Shown here: positions 10,146 to 18,837 of the stretch, piece by piece
Position numbering within the stretch: position 1 is the first letter of the stretch
Layout: each line of letters begins with the position of its first letter
NCBI RefSeq assembly: GCF_021729015.1
Contig: NZ_JAJQQZ010000001.1
Location: forward strand, 682,001-746,000
Length of the DNA stretch: 64,000 nt
Source: Halobacterium rubrum
GTDB taxonomy: Archaea > Halobacteriota > Halobacteria > Halobacteriales > Halobacteriaceae
Direction: 5' to 3'
Position numbers and translations under genes: made by a program
Notes under the pieces: generated by a model
The model's input: the letters and a program-made list of their open reading frames with translations, nothing else
What the model was told of the DNA's origin: nothing
The model's database searches: none

Positions 10146-10185
10146 GTGGAGTCAGACGGCAGCCAGGTCTTTATGATTTGTCTTG

Positions 10186-10428
10186 CTAGCGCTCCGCATC
10201 CTCCGGCGTCCGCGTGCTGACCTTCAGCGCGTGGATGTCCGTGATCATGTGCTCGTCGACCGCGTCGTACACCATCTCGTGCTGTTCGACGAGGGACTTC
10301 CCTTCGAAGGCGGGAGAGACGACGTCCGCGGCGAGGTGGTCGTCGTCGTTGGGCCGCGGCGCCGTCACGGTGGCTCGGGCGTCGTCGATCGACGCCTCGA
10401 TGCGCTGTTCGAGTTCCTCGTGATCCAT
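10186..10428 (-). CDS. BolA family protein
   Basis: This 80-aa protein matches the BolA/IbaG fold: an N-terminal helix (MDHEELEQRIEASI), a beta strand, then FEGKSLVEQHEMVYDAVDEHM and IHALKVSTRTP, which correspond to the family's most conserved stretch (F.G.S.v.RH..vy, HAL.i.T.tp). It is probably co-transcribed with the CGFS glutaredoxin 40 nt downstream. BolA-glutaredoxin heterodimers bind [2Fe-2S] clusters, so a joint role in iron-sulfur handling or redox sensing is inferred. Confidence 0.88.
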   Translation of the reverse strand: MDHEELEQRIEASIDDARATVTAPRPNDDDHLAADVVSPAFEGKSLVEQHEMVYDAVDEHMITDIHALKVSTRTPEDAER

Positions 10429-10514
10429 GGCGGACGAAAACCGTTCGACGCGAATAAACCTTGAGCCAGCGCGCCGTCGCCGAACGCTTTTCTTCGTGGG
10501 CGCGTAGCCCGAGT

Positions 10515-11459
10515 ATGGTCAACGAGGACGTCCGTACGACGGCCGAGGACATCGCCGAGATGGAGATTCGGGGGGCGGCGACCATCGCGCGCGCCGCCGC
10601 CGACGCGCTGGAGTCCCAGGCCGAAGCCAGCGACGCCGAGAGCCCGGCGGCGTTCCGCGCGGAGATGCGCGAGGCCGCCCGACACCTCCGAGACACCCGG
10701 CCGACGGCGGTCAGCCTCCCGAACGCGCTCCGGTACGTTCTCCGGAATCTGGAGGGTGAGACCGTCCGGGCGCTCCGGGCGTCGGCGACCGAGGCCGCCG
10801 AGTCGTTCCGCGACCAGCTGGAGCGCGCGCAGGACGACCTCGGGGAGATCGGTGCGAACCGGCTGCGGGACGGCGACGTCGTGATGACACACTGCCACTC
10901 GACGGACGCGCTGGCGTGCGTGAAGGCCGCGCTCGACGACGGCAAACACATCGAGGCCGTCGTCAAAGAGACCCGACCCCGCAAGCAGGGCCACATCACG
11001 GCCGAGCAGCTCCGCGAGTGGGGCGTGCCGGTGACGATGATCGTGGACAACGCGGGCCGCCGGTACCTCGACGAGGTCGACCACGTACTCGTCGGTGCGG
11101 ACTCCATCGCGGCCGACGGTTCGGTCATCAACAAGGTCGGGACGAGCATGCTCGCCGTCTCCGCCCGCGAGCGAGGGGTCCCGGTGATGGTCGCCGCGCA
11201 GACTCTGAAGCTCCACCCGGACACGCTCACCGGCCACACGGTCGAGATCGAGATGCGCGACGAGACCGAGGTGCTCGCCGACGACGACCGCAAGCGCCTC
11301 GGTAATCCGGACGTGGAGAACCCCGCCTTCGACGTGACGCCGCCCCGGTACGTCGACGCCATCGTCACCGAGCGCGGCCAGTTCCCGCCCGAGAGCATCG
11401 TCACGCTGATGCGGGAGCTGTACGGCGACGGCACCACGGAACCCTGGACCGAGGAGTAG
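10515..11459 (+). CDS. Ribose-1,5-bisphosphate isomerase (eIF2B-related)
   Basis: This 314-aa enzyme would convert ribose-1,5-bisphosphate to ribulose-1,5-bisphosphate. It belongs to the eIF2B alpha/beta/delta family, with THCHSTDAL holding the catalytic-region cysteine, ETRPRKQGH, DNAGRRYLDEVDHVLVGADSI with the conserved aspartate, and GTSMLAVSARERGVPV. The start at 10515 gives the usual N-terminus; the 18 codons upstream are dropped. Context favours the sugar role over translation initiation: a PfkB kinase and a nucleoside phosphorylase follow on the same strand. No Rubisco gene is in the window. Confidence 0.88.
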   Translation: MVNEDVRTTAEDIAEMEIRGAATIARAAADALESQAEASDAESPAAFRAEMREAARHLRDTRPTAVSLPNALRYVLRNLEGETVRALRASATEAAESFRDQLERAQDDLGEIGANRLRDGDVVMTHCHSTDALACVKAALDDGKHIEAVVKETRPRKQGHITAEQLREWGVPVTMIVDNAGRRYLDEVDHVLVGADSIAADGSVINKVGTSMLAVSARERGVPVMVAAQTLKLHPDTLTGHTVEIEMRDETEVLADDDRKRLGNPDVENPAFDVTPPRYVDAIVTERGQFPPESIVTLMRELYGDGTTEPWTEE

Positions 11460-11520
11460 CCAGCGTCCGGGCCTGAGCCGGAAGGACAACACTTTCCTCC
11501 CGAGGCCGACGCCACCTCGT

Positions 11521-12369
11521 ATGAACGCTGTCGCGCTCTCCGCGGTGCTCCCGACCGGGTTCGCGCTCCCGCCGCTGCCCTATCTCGGCGTCGTCGCCGC
11601 AGCGACGGTCGCGGTCTTGGCGGGGCTCCGCCGCGAGCGCCCGGCCGTCGACGCCCGGACCGTGCTCGCGCTCGCGCCGTGGATGGTGCTGGGGTCCAGT
11701 CTCTACGTCTGCTACCAGCTCGCGCTGTTCCCGGACGCCGTCGCGCCCTTCTTCGGCTCACCAGTCGTCTACGCCACGACGTTCGCCGTCGCGGGCGCCA
11801 CCTGGCTGGCGGCCCGGCGCGCCGGCTCCGCAGCGCCGACGCTGCCGACGCTCGCTGCAGTCGGCGCCGTGTTCGCTGTCCTGCCGATTGCCGCCGCCCT
11901 CTACTGGGGGTGGACCGAGGCGTCGCTGACCGTCGCGTGGCCGCTGGGCGCCGTCGCCGCCGCCGCCGTCCTCACGGTCGCAACGTGGGCCGTCGTCGCC
12001 CGCGTCCGGCCCGAGGACGCCAGCACGGTCGGCGCGGCCGGCGTGCTCGCGGTCTTCGGGCACGCCCTCGACGCCACCTCCACCACCGTCGGCATCGACG
12101 TGCTCGGGTACGGCGAACAGACGCCGCTGTCGGCCGCCATCATCGAGTTCGCTGCCGGCCTTCCCACCGAGCCGCTGCTCGGCACCGGCTGGCTGTTCGT
12201 CCTCGTGAAGCTCGCGCTCGCCGGCGGCGTCGTCGCGCTGCTGGCCGACTACGTTCGGGACATCCCCAGCGAGGGCAACGCCCTGCTCGGCGTCGTCGCC
12301 GCCGTCGGCCTCGGTCCCGGGACGCACAACGTCGTGCTGTTCATCGCGGCGAACCCCGCTGGCCTGTAG
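11521..12369 (+). CDS. DUF63 family integral membrane protein
   Basis: The 282-aa product has about seven to eight hydrophobic helices. The segment FGHALDATSTTVGIDVLGYGEQTPLS is the conserved signature of the archaeal DUF63 family, whose function is unknown. The charged and polar residues in that stretch (His, Asp, Glu) lie in or near membrane segments and could bind substrate. It sits between the ribose-bisphosphate isomerase and the PfkB kinase on the same strand; a nucleoside- or sugar-related role is possible but not shown. Confidence 0.82.
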   Translation: MNAVALSAVLPTGFALPPLPYLGVVAAATVAVLAGLRRERPAVDARTVLALAPWMVLGSSLYVCYQLALFPDAVAPFFGSPVVYATTFAVAGATWLAARRAGSAAPTLPTLAAVGAVFAVLPIAAALYWGWTEASLTVAWPLGAVAAAAVLTVATWAVVARVRPEDASTVGAAGVLAVFGHALDATSTTVGIDVLGYGEQTPLSAAIIEFAAGLPTEPLLGTGWLFVLVKLALAGGVVALLADYVRDIPSEGNALLGVVAAVGLGPGTHNVVLFIAANPAGL

Positions 12370-12419
12370 CGCGAGCCGACCCCGCAGGATTTTAGCCGCG
12401 GGGAGCGTTCCGCGGTGGT

Positions 12420-13307
12420 ATGGTCAGAGTCGTCGCCGCCGGCCACGTCAACTGGGACGTCACGCTCCGCGTGGACGCCCTCCCCGACCCGGACGGGGAG
12501 GCCGAGATCGTCTCCCAGCGGCGCTCGGGCGGCGGCAGCGCCGCGAACGTCGCCGTCGCGCTCGCGGGTTTCGACGTCGAGACGGGGCTCGTCGGCAGCG
12601 TCGGCGACGACGAGCACGGACTGCTCGCCCAGCGCGAACTCCAGGACGCCGGCGTCGACCTCGACGGCCTCCGGGTCGTCGACGGCCTCGAGACGAGTGT
12701 GAAGTACCTCGTCGTCGACGGCGACGGCGAAGTGATGGTGCTCGGTAACGACGGCGCCAACGAGGCCGTCGGCCCCAGCGACGTCGACCCCGACGTCGTC
12801 GCTGGCTGCGACCACCTCCACCTCACCAGCCAGCGCCCCGAGACCGCCGACCGGCTCGCCGAACTCGCAGGGGACGCGGGCGCCACTGTCTCCTTCGACC
12901 CCGGGCGCCGGCTCGGCGACCGCGACTTCACCGCCACCCTCGACCGTACCGACGTCCTCTTCGTCAACGACAACGAGGCCGAAGCCGTCCTCGACGAGGA
13001 CGCCGCCTATCCCGGGTCCGACTTCAGCGACCGCGTCGTCGTCGTCAAGCACGGCGCCGAGGGCGCCACCGTCCACACCCCGTCGGGGTCGTACAGCCAC
13101 CCCGGATTCGACATCGAGCCGGTGGACACCACGGGCGCCGGCGACGCCTTCGCCGCCGGCTTTGTCGCCGTCCGCCTCGACGACGGCGGCTACGAGCGCG
13201 CCCTCGAGTTCGCGAACGCCTGCGGCGCGCTCGCCGCCCAGCACGAGGGCGCGCGCACCGCCCCCACGCGGCCGGAAGTCGACTCCTTCCTCGACGGCCA
13301 GTTCTGA
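12420..13307 (+). CDS. PfkB-family carbohydrate kinase, candidate ribose-1-phosphate kinase
   Basis: This 295-aa kinase has the ribokinase-like pattern: AAGHVNWDVT at the N-terminus, SGGGSAANVAVALAG (substrate-binding signature 1), FVNDNEAEAVL, VKHGAEG, and DTTGAGDAFAAGF with the catalytic aspartate near residue 240. PfkB enzymes phosphorylate sugars or nucleosides, and the exact substrate cannot be read off. In characterised haloarchaea an ATP-dependent ribose-1-phosphate kinase of this kind works between guanosine phosphorylase and ribose-1,5-bisphosphate isomerase. Both partners flank it here, so that activity is the best inference. Confidence 0.85.
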   Translation: MVRVVAAGHVNWDVTLRVDALPDPDGEAEIVSQRRSGGGSAANVAVALAGFDVETGLVGSVGDDEHGLLAQRELQDAGVDLDGLRVVDGLETSVKYLVVDGDGEVMVLGNDGANEAVGPSDVDPDVVAGCDHLHLTSQRPETADRLAELAGDAGATVSFDPGRRLGDRDFTATLDRTDVLFVNDNEAEAVLDEDAAYPGSDFSDRVVVVKHGAEGATVHTPSGSYSHPGFDIEPVDTTGAGDAFAAGFVAVRLDDGGYERALEFANACGALAAQHEGARTAPTRPEVDSFLDGQF

Positions 13308-13378
13308 GTCCGGTCCCGGTGTTCGGGGTGGCCCGAGCCACCCCACACAACTTTCGTGGTTCGTCCGGTACGACCGGT

Positions 13379-14323
13379 ATGCACCTTCTCGCCGCCTACC
13401 CCGACCGGGTAGTCGCGCTCGACGAGGCGGACGGCACACTCACAGCGGCATTCGAGGGCGACGTGCAGTGCATCGACGACGGTCAGGCGGGCGTGTTCGC
13501 CGGGACCAGCGACGCCGTCTATCGCCGCCTCGGCCCCGGCGACTGGGAGCGGGTCGCTGCGCTGGGCGACGTGACCAGCGTCACCGTCGCCGAGTCTGGC
13601 GTCTGGGCCGGCACGGAGCCGAGCGCCGTCTACCGCGCCCCCGAGGGAGACTCCTTCGAGCAGTGCGCGCCCCTGGCCGACCTGCCGTCGAGCGGCCAGT
13701 GGGCGTTCCCGCCGCGGCCGTCGACTCACCACGTGCGCTGGCTGGAGTGGACGCCGGACCGGCTGTACGCCGCCGTCGAGGCGGGGGCGCTCCTCCGCAG
13801 CGAGGACGGCGGGGAGACGTGGCAGGACCGGGTGCCGGCCGGCCCCCGAGACACGCACTCGATGGCGACCCACACCGGGCGGCCAGACCTGGCGTACTCG
13901 GCAGCCGGCGACGGCTTCTACGTCACCGAGGACGGCGGCGACACCTGGCAGACGGTGGAAGCCGGCCTCGGCGACCGGACGTACTGCTGGAGCGTCGTCC
14001 GGGACCCCGGCGACCCGGACCGCCTGCTCGCGTCGGCGGCGTTCGGCGCGCGCAGCGCCCACACCTACGAGACCGCCGACAGCGCGGTGTTCCGCCGGAA
14101 CGCCGGCACCGACGAGTGGACGCGCTGCACCGACCTGCCGGGCCCGGAAGGGCTGCTCCGGGCCGAACTCGCCGCGACCGGCGACCCCGGCGGCGTAGTC
14201 GCCGCGACCAACCGCGGGGTCTACCGGACCGACGACTGGGGCGAGACGTGGACCCGCCTCACGCCGGACTGGCCACCCGCCCTCGAAGCGGCGGCGCCCC
14301 GGGGTGTGGTGGCGCTGGACTGA
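13379..14323 (+). CDS. BNR/sortilin-like beta-propeller protein (cytoplasmic)
   Basis: This 314-aa protein shows repeated Asp-box motifs of the BNR type (SEDGGETWQ, TEDGGDTWQ, TDDWGETWT), each following a strand ending in an aromatic residue, the pattern of a six- or seven-bladed propeller related to Vps10/sialidase folds. It has no signal peptide or membrane segment, so it should stay in the cytoplasm. A catalytic role is uncertain. It lies inside the nucleoside-degradation cluster, between the kinase and the phosphorylase. The ATG at 13379 starts the first blade; a longer frame adds 20 unlikely residues. Confidence 0.78.
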   Translation: MHLLAAYPDRVVALDEADGTLTAAFEGDVQCIDDGQAGVFAGTSDAVYRRLGPGDWERVAALGDVTSVTVAESGVWAGTEPSAVYRAPEGDSFEQCAPLADLPSSGQWAFPPRPSTHHVRWLEWTPDRLYAAVEAGALLRSEDGGETWQDRVPAGPRDTHSMATHTGRPDLAYSAAGDGFYVTEDGGDTWQTVEAGLGDRTYCWSVVRDPGDPDRLLASAAFGARSAHTYETADSAVFRRNAGTDEWTRCTDLPGPEGLLRAELAATGDPGGVVAATNRGVYRTDDWGETWTRLTPDWPPALEAAAPRGVVALD

Positions 14324-14368
14324 CCGCGACATCCGGGTCTTTTTCTCGCCCACTGGCCAACTCCGGGT

Positions 14369-15103
14369 ATGGCGAAACAGCCCCACCTGCTCGTCGAGGA
14401 AGGCGACGTCCACGACATCGCGTTGCTTCCCGGCGACCCCGGTCGCGTCGACCGCATCGCCGGCCACTGCGACGACAGCGAAGTCGTCGCCGAGAACCGC
14501 GAGTACAAGATCGTCAACGCCACCTACGACGGCGTCGACCTCACCATCAGCTCCACCGGCATCGGCTGCCCGAGCGCCGCCATCGCCGTCGAGGAGCTGG
14601 CGAAGGCGGGCGTCGAGACGTTCATCCGCGTCGGCACCATCGGCGGCCTCCAGGCGGACGTCGAAGTCGGAGACATGATCGTCGCCAACGGCGCCGCCAA
14701 AGAGGAGGGCACGAGCAAGCGCTACGAGTCGCCGGTCTACCCGGCCGTCCCGGACTACGACGTGCTCGCGGGCCTCGTCGAGTCGGCCGAGAGCAACGAC
14801 GAGGACGTGCACGTGGGTCCAATCGTCTCCGACGACGCGTTCTACAACGAGAGCGACGAGTACGTCGCCGACTGGGAGGACGCGAACCTGCTGGGCATCG
14901 AGATGGAGGCCGCGACCGTGTTCTCGCTGGCGCGCCGCCGCGGCCTCGCCGCGGGCGCCATCTGCACGGTCGACGGCAACCTCGTCGCTGGCAACCAGAA
15001 GGGCGCCGACAGCGACGACGAACTCCCCGAGAAAGCGAAGAACAACGTCGCGCGCGCCATCGACATCGCGCTCGACGCCGTGGCCGACCTGCAGACCGCG
15101 TAG
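14369..15103 (+). CDS. Nucleoside phosphorylase (NP-I family; guanosine/uridine phosphorylase type)
   Basis: This 244-aa enzyme cleaves a nucleoside with phosphate to base and ribose-1-phosphate. NP-I motifs are present: ALLPGDPGRVDRIA (phosphate-binding GDPxR), STGIGCPSAAIAVEEL, RVGTIGGLQ, and LGIEMEAATVFSLARRRG with the ribose-binding Met-Glu pair. CTVDGNL follows. Length is typical of the hexameric family. The product ribose-1-phosphate is the expected substrate of the PfkB kinase 1 kb upstream. Base preference (guanosine versus uridine) is not readable from the sequence. Confidence 0.9.
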   Translation: MAKQPHLLVEEGDVHDIALLPGDPGRVDRIAGHCDDSEVVAENREYKIVNATYDGVDLTISSTGIGCPSAAIAVEELAKAGVETFIRVGTIGGLQADVEVGDMIVANGAAKEEGTSKRYESPVYPAVPDYDVLAGLVESAESNDEDVHVGPIVSDDAFYNESDEYVADWEDANLLGIEMEAATVFSLARRRGLAAGAICTVDGNLVAGNQKGADSDDELPEKAKNNVARAIDIALDAVADLQTA

Positions 15104-15174
15104 TACCGCAGGCCACCCCCGTCTCGTTCTCCCACCGTCCCCGCTTATGGAGCCCGGAGCCGTCTGTCCGGGCT

Positions 15175-15912
15175 ATGAACGGGCCCGACGACGAGGCGGG
15201 CGACCACGACCACGAGGAGTTCGACTCGGCGGGCGCCGACGAACGCCAAGTCGGCCGCGAGATGGCCGACGACAGCTCGGGACTCGGGTCGGTGCTGGCT
15301 CACGCGTACCGCGGCGAGATCGACCGCGTGGGGACGTGGCGCCAGCGCCTCGACCAGACCACGACGTGGGCGGTCACGGTGCTCGCAGCCATCCTGACGT
15401 GGGCGTTCTCCACCTCCGACAACCCGCACTACGTCCTGCTCGTCGGCGTCGTCGTCCTCACCATCTTCCTCTGGGTCGAGGCGCGGCGCTACCGGCACTA
15501 CGACGTCTTCCGGTCGCGAGTCCGGCTGCTCCAGGAGAACCTCTTCGCGACCGCGGTCGACCCCTCGGAGGGCGTCGAGGAGCGCGACTGGCGTGCTGAC
15601 CTGAGCAGGGACTTCCGCCGGCCGACGCTGAAGGTCCCTTTCCTGGAGGCGCTCGCGAACCGCCTCCGGCGGATGTACCTCGCGCTGCTCGGCGTCCTGC
15701 TCGTCGCGTGGGTGTTCCGCCTCGCGGCCTTCTCCCCTCCCGGCGGCTGGCTGGCGGCCGCCGCAATCGAACGCATCCCGGGGGAGGTGGTCGTCACAGC
15801 GGTCGGCGCGTACTACGCGGTGCTGCTCGTGGTCGCGTTCTGGCCGAGAGAGCGCCACGCGAAAGGCGAGTTCCGCGAGGGCGACCCCGAGGAGTGGGAA
15901 CGCGAGGAGTGA
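15175..15912 (+). CDS. DUF2270 family membrane protein
   Basis: The 245-aa product begins with about 40 very acidic residues, then four hydrophobic helices: a pair at about residues 70-105 (TWAVTVLAAILTWAF, YVLLVGVVVLTIFLW) and a pair at about 165-225. A conserved cytoplasmic stretch RRYRHYDVFRSRVRLLQENLFA separates the pairs. This fits DUF2270, a haloarchaeal and bacterial family of unknown function. The ATG at 15175 is chosen since the upstream frame continues only as a shadow. Confidence 0.78.
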   Translation: MNGPDDEAGDHDHEEFDSAGADERQVGREMADDSSGLGSVLAHAYRGEIDRVGTWRQRLDQTTTWAVTVLAAILTWAFSTSDNPHYVLLVGVVVLTIFLWVEARRYRHYDVFRSRVRLLQENLFATAVDPSEGVEERDWRADLSRDFRRPTLKVPFLEALANRLRRMYLALLGVLLVAWVFRLAAFSPPGGWLAAAAIERIPGEVVVTAVGAYYAVLLVVAFWPRERHAKGEFREGDPEEWEREE

Positions 15913-16088
15913 CGGCGCAGCTCGTCTCTCACACTCCCGTCTCGGGTGGCGCCGCGGCGGCACTCACGCGGGGAAGCGTCAGGACCAGCGTCTCAGTGGG
16001 CGCCGGGCAGGACGCTCGGCCGCCAGTCCGCCAGAGAGAGCGAGCAGAGCCGAAACACACAATACTGGCCGCCGTCGACTCGCTGAAC

Positions 16089-17543
16089 GTGCTCTCCGGA
16101 CTCCGGAAGCGGCTCGCGGCCGCTCGGCGGCGCATCGCCCGCGTCGAGCGCCGGGAACTCCGCGAGTTCCGCCGGTGGCTGGAGACGACGACCAACCTCC
16201 TGCACGTCTCCGTGCTGCTGTTCGTGCCGCTGCTGGTCGGGCTGGTGACGCTGCTGGCGAACACCGTGGGAGCGGTGTCGTTCCTGCTGTTCCCGCCGCT
16301 GGCGTCGGGGACGTACACGCTGTTCTCGGACCCGGAGGGGCAGTACTCGGAGCCACGGACGTTCGTCGGGGGACTGACTGTCGGCGCGCTCTGCGGGTGG
16401 GGCGCCGTCGAGTTCCTCGCTACCGTGGTCTACGGTGTCCCGCCGAGCGCCGTCGGCGTGGACGCGGGGGCGGCGGCGCTCGCGGTGCTGGCGACCGGCG
16501 GGGCAACGTGGGTGCTCGGTCTCGAACTCCCGACGGCGTTCTCGACGGCGCTGCTCGTCCTGTTCACGGGCGGCGCGGGGCTGGCGTACGTCGGCGGCGT
16601 CGCGCTGTCGTCGTCGCTGGTGGCCGTCGTGTTCGTCGCGTGGCGCAGCGAGATCTACGAGGAGCGCGCCCGCTACCTCTACCACACCACGGAGGCCGAC
16701 GACCACGTCGTCGTCCCGATGCGGGGCGACGACGCCCCGAAGGCGGCGATGTTCGGCGCCCGAATCGCGGCCGCCCACGACGCCGGCAAGGTCGTCCTGC
16801 TGGACGTCGTCGACGACGAGGACGTCGCGGCCGCCGAGCGCGAGTCCATTCGGAGCGACGGCGCGACCGCGGAGTACGTCGAGAACGCCGAGTCGTCGGC
16901 CGAGCAGGATGCCGCCGACGCCTCGGCCCGCCGGCTGGAGACGCAGGCCGCCCGCATCGAGACCAAAGTCGGCGTGCGCTGTGAGGTCGTGGTCGCGGTG
17001 GCGGACGGCGACCACGCGGGCACGGTGCTGGCGACGGCCGACGAGGCGAACTGCGACCTCGTCGTCACGCCGTTCGAGGCCGGCGACGGCGGTGGCGGAC
17101 TGTCGCCGTTCCTCGGGACGCTGTTCGGGTCGGCCATCGACGTGGTGGCGCTCCGGTCGGCCAGCGACCGCACGGAGTGGAAGCGCATCATGGTGCCCGT
17201 GCGGTCGGCGTCGAACGTCGCACACGCGATGCTGGACTACGCCGAACGGCTCGCCGGCCGGAGCGGGTCGGTCAGCGTCTGCTCGTGTGTCGACTCCGAG
17301 CGCGACCGGCGGCGAGCGGAGTCGACGCTCGCGAACCTCACGGAGACGATGGAGGCGCGCTGCGAGACCCGGGTGTCGCGGTCGTCCGTGGAGTCGTTCG
17401 TCGAGCGGAACGACGCCCACTACGACCTCGTGATGCTGGGCGCGAGCACGGACCGGTCGGCGGCGTCGAAGTTCTTCTCCCGGCCGACCTACGAGCGCGT
17501 CGCCGGCCTCGAAACCGACGTCGCCGTCGTCCACACCGCGTAG
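16089..17543 (+). CDS. HPP membrane domain fused to two UspA-like domains
   Basis: This 484-aa protein has four to five membrane helices at about residues 40-200 resembling the HPP family (LLFPPLASGTYTLFSDPEG in place of the His-Pro-Pro loop), then two universal-stress-protein-like domains (DHVVVPMRGDD, and KRIMVPVRSASNVAH with AILGAS-like VMLGAST). The role may be sensing or anion transport; it is not known. No ATG fits: the start chosen is the GTG at 16089, about 26 nt after a TATA-like AATACT at 16061, as expected for a leaderless mRNA. Confidence 0.75.
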   Translation: MLSGLRKRLAAARRRIARVERRELREFRRWLETTTNLLHVSVLLFVPLLVGLVTLLANTVGAVSFLLFPPLASGTYTLFSDPEGQYSEPRTFVGGLTVGALCGWGAVEFLATVVYGVPPSAVGVDAGAAALAVLATGGATWVLGLELPTAFSTALLVLFTGGAGLAYVGGVALSSSLVAVVFVAWRSEIYEERARYLYHTTEADDHVVVPMRGDDAPKAAMFGARIAAAHDAGKVVLLDVVDDEDVAAAERESIRSDGATAEYVENAESSAEQDAADASARRLETQAARIETKVGVRCEVVVAVADGDHAGTVLATADEANCDLVVTPFEAGDGGGGLSPFLGTLFGSAIDVVALRSASDRTEWKRIMVPVRSASNVAHAMLDYAERLAGRSGSVSVCSCVDSERDRRRAESTLANLTETMEARCETRVSRSSVESFVERNDAHYDLVMLGASTDRSAASKFFSRPTYERVAGLETDVAVVHTA

Positions 17544-17552
17544 CGGCAGGCG

Positions 17553-18725
17553 CTACGGGTCCGCCGTGTCCTCGAAGACGCCCTGGGCCTCCCGTTCGGC
17601 GTCCTCGTCGCCGAGCGCGGACCGGGCGATGAGTCGGCCACCGATGACTGCGGGGCTGATGACGGTGTCCGCGCCGGCGCGCCGGAGTTTCGCCTCGTTC
17701 TCCTGTTCGGTGGCGGCCGCGACGACGCGGACGTCCTGGTGGTTCTCGCGGACGGTGAGCACGACGAGGGCGTCCTCGCCATCGTTGTTGGTCGCCGCGA
17801 CGACGGCGCGAGCGCGGTCGACGCCCGCCCGCGTCAGCGCCTCGTCGTCGGCGGGGTCCGCGACGAGTACGTGGAGGTCGCGCTCCCGCAGCTCCGCGAC
17901 GCTGTGGTCGTCGTTGGTCACCACGAGGTACTGCCGGTTGCTGTGGTCGAGTTCGGTCAGAATCGGTTCCGTGAGGTCGCCGTAGCCCGCGACGACCACG
18001 TGGCCGTCGAGGGACTCGAGGTCGCTCTGTGTCATGCGTCCGAGGGCGCTCGCGAACCGGGCTTCGAGGGCGGGGCCGAGCAGGGCGGTCAGCGCGATGG
18101 CGAAACTCGCCGTGCCGAGCACGAGCACGGACAGCGAGAACAGCCGGGCCTCCTGTGTCGTCGGCGTGATGTCGCCGTACCCGACGGTGCTGGCCGTGAC
18201 GAGCGTGTAGTAGAAGGCGTCGAGCATCGTCGACACGGACTGGAACCCGTCGTCGCCGCGGAGCGCGTACGTCCCGATGGTGCCGTACGTGAGCACGCCG
18301 AACAGCGCGCCGGCGGCGGCGAGCTGGCTGGTCGACAGCGTCACGTGTTCGTCGAACCGGGCGCGAGCGACGGCGAGCACGGGGAACGCCGCCGCCGACA
18401 GCACGACCAGCGGCACCGAGTACGGCGTCGCCTGCACCAGTCCCTGCGCGACGGTGACCGGCAGGAGGACGAGCGTCGAGTACCACGCGACGCGCAGCCC
18501 GCGACGCAGCCCGAACGCGCTCATCGCCATCAGGAACCCGGTGAGCGCGCCCGTGAACCCCGCCGTCTGGCTGATGGCGGGCGGGACGTACTGCGCTATC
18601 GGGCCGAAGCCCGCGGTCGGGTCGACGATGCCGAGGACGCCGGTGGCGACGGAGAGCCCGGCGACCGCCAGCGTCAGCGCCACGGCCACCCGCCCCGTCA
18701 CGCGTTCGACACCCGGCACGTCCAT
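17553..18725 (-). CDS. Voltage-gated-like potassium channel with RCK (TrkA-N/TrkA-C) domains
   Basis: The 390-aa product has six hydrophobic helices, with the selectivity filter STVGYGDITP between the last two. After the pore comes an RCK domain: VVVAGYGDLTEPILTEL is a Rossmann nucleotide-binding loop, and a TrkA-C part follows. It should be a tetrameric K+ channel gated by a ligand bound to the RCK ring. It is divergent from two genes for membrane proteins with TrkA_C-like domains (18838 and 20097), separated by 112 nt, which suggests a shared regulatory region and function. Confidence 0.9.
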   Translation of the reverse strand: MDVPGVERVTGRVAVALTLAVAGLSVATGVLGIVDPTAGFGPIAQYVPPAISQTAGFTGALTGFLMAMSAFGLRRGLRVAWYSTLVLLPVTVAQGLVQATPYSVPLVVLSAAAFPVLAVARARFDEHVTLSTSQLAAAGALFGVLTYGTIGTYALRGDDGFQSVSTMLDAFYYTLVTASTVGYGDITPTTQEARLFSLSVLVLGTASFAIALTALLGPALEARFASALGRMTQSDLESLDGHVVVAGYGDLTEPILTELDHSNRQYLVVTNDDHSVAELRERDLHVLVADPADDEALTRAGVDRARAVVAATNNDGEDALVVLTVRENHQDVRVVAAATEQENEAKLRRAGADTVISPAVIGGRLIARSALGDEDAEREAQGVFEDTADP

Positions 18726-18837
18726 ACTCCTACGCCGGACGCCGCCGGTAATAAGGCCGGCGACGCCCCGGTGGAGTGACGCGATTCGCGTTCCGGCAGC
18801 GGTAGGATTTTGACGGCGGGCCGAGTCGGTGCGAGCC

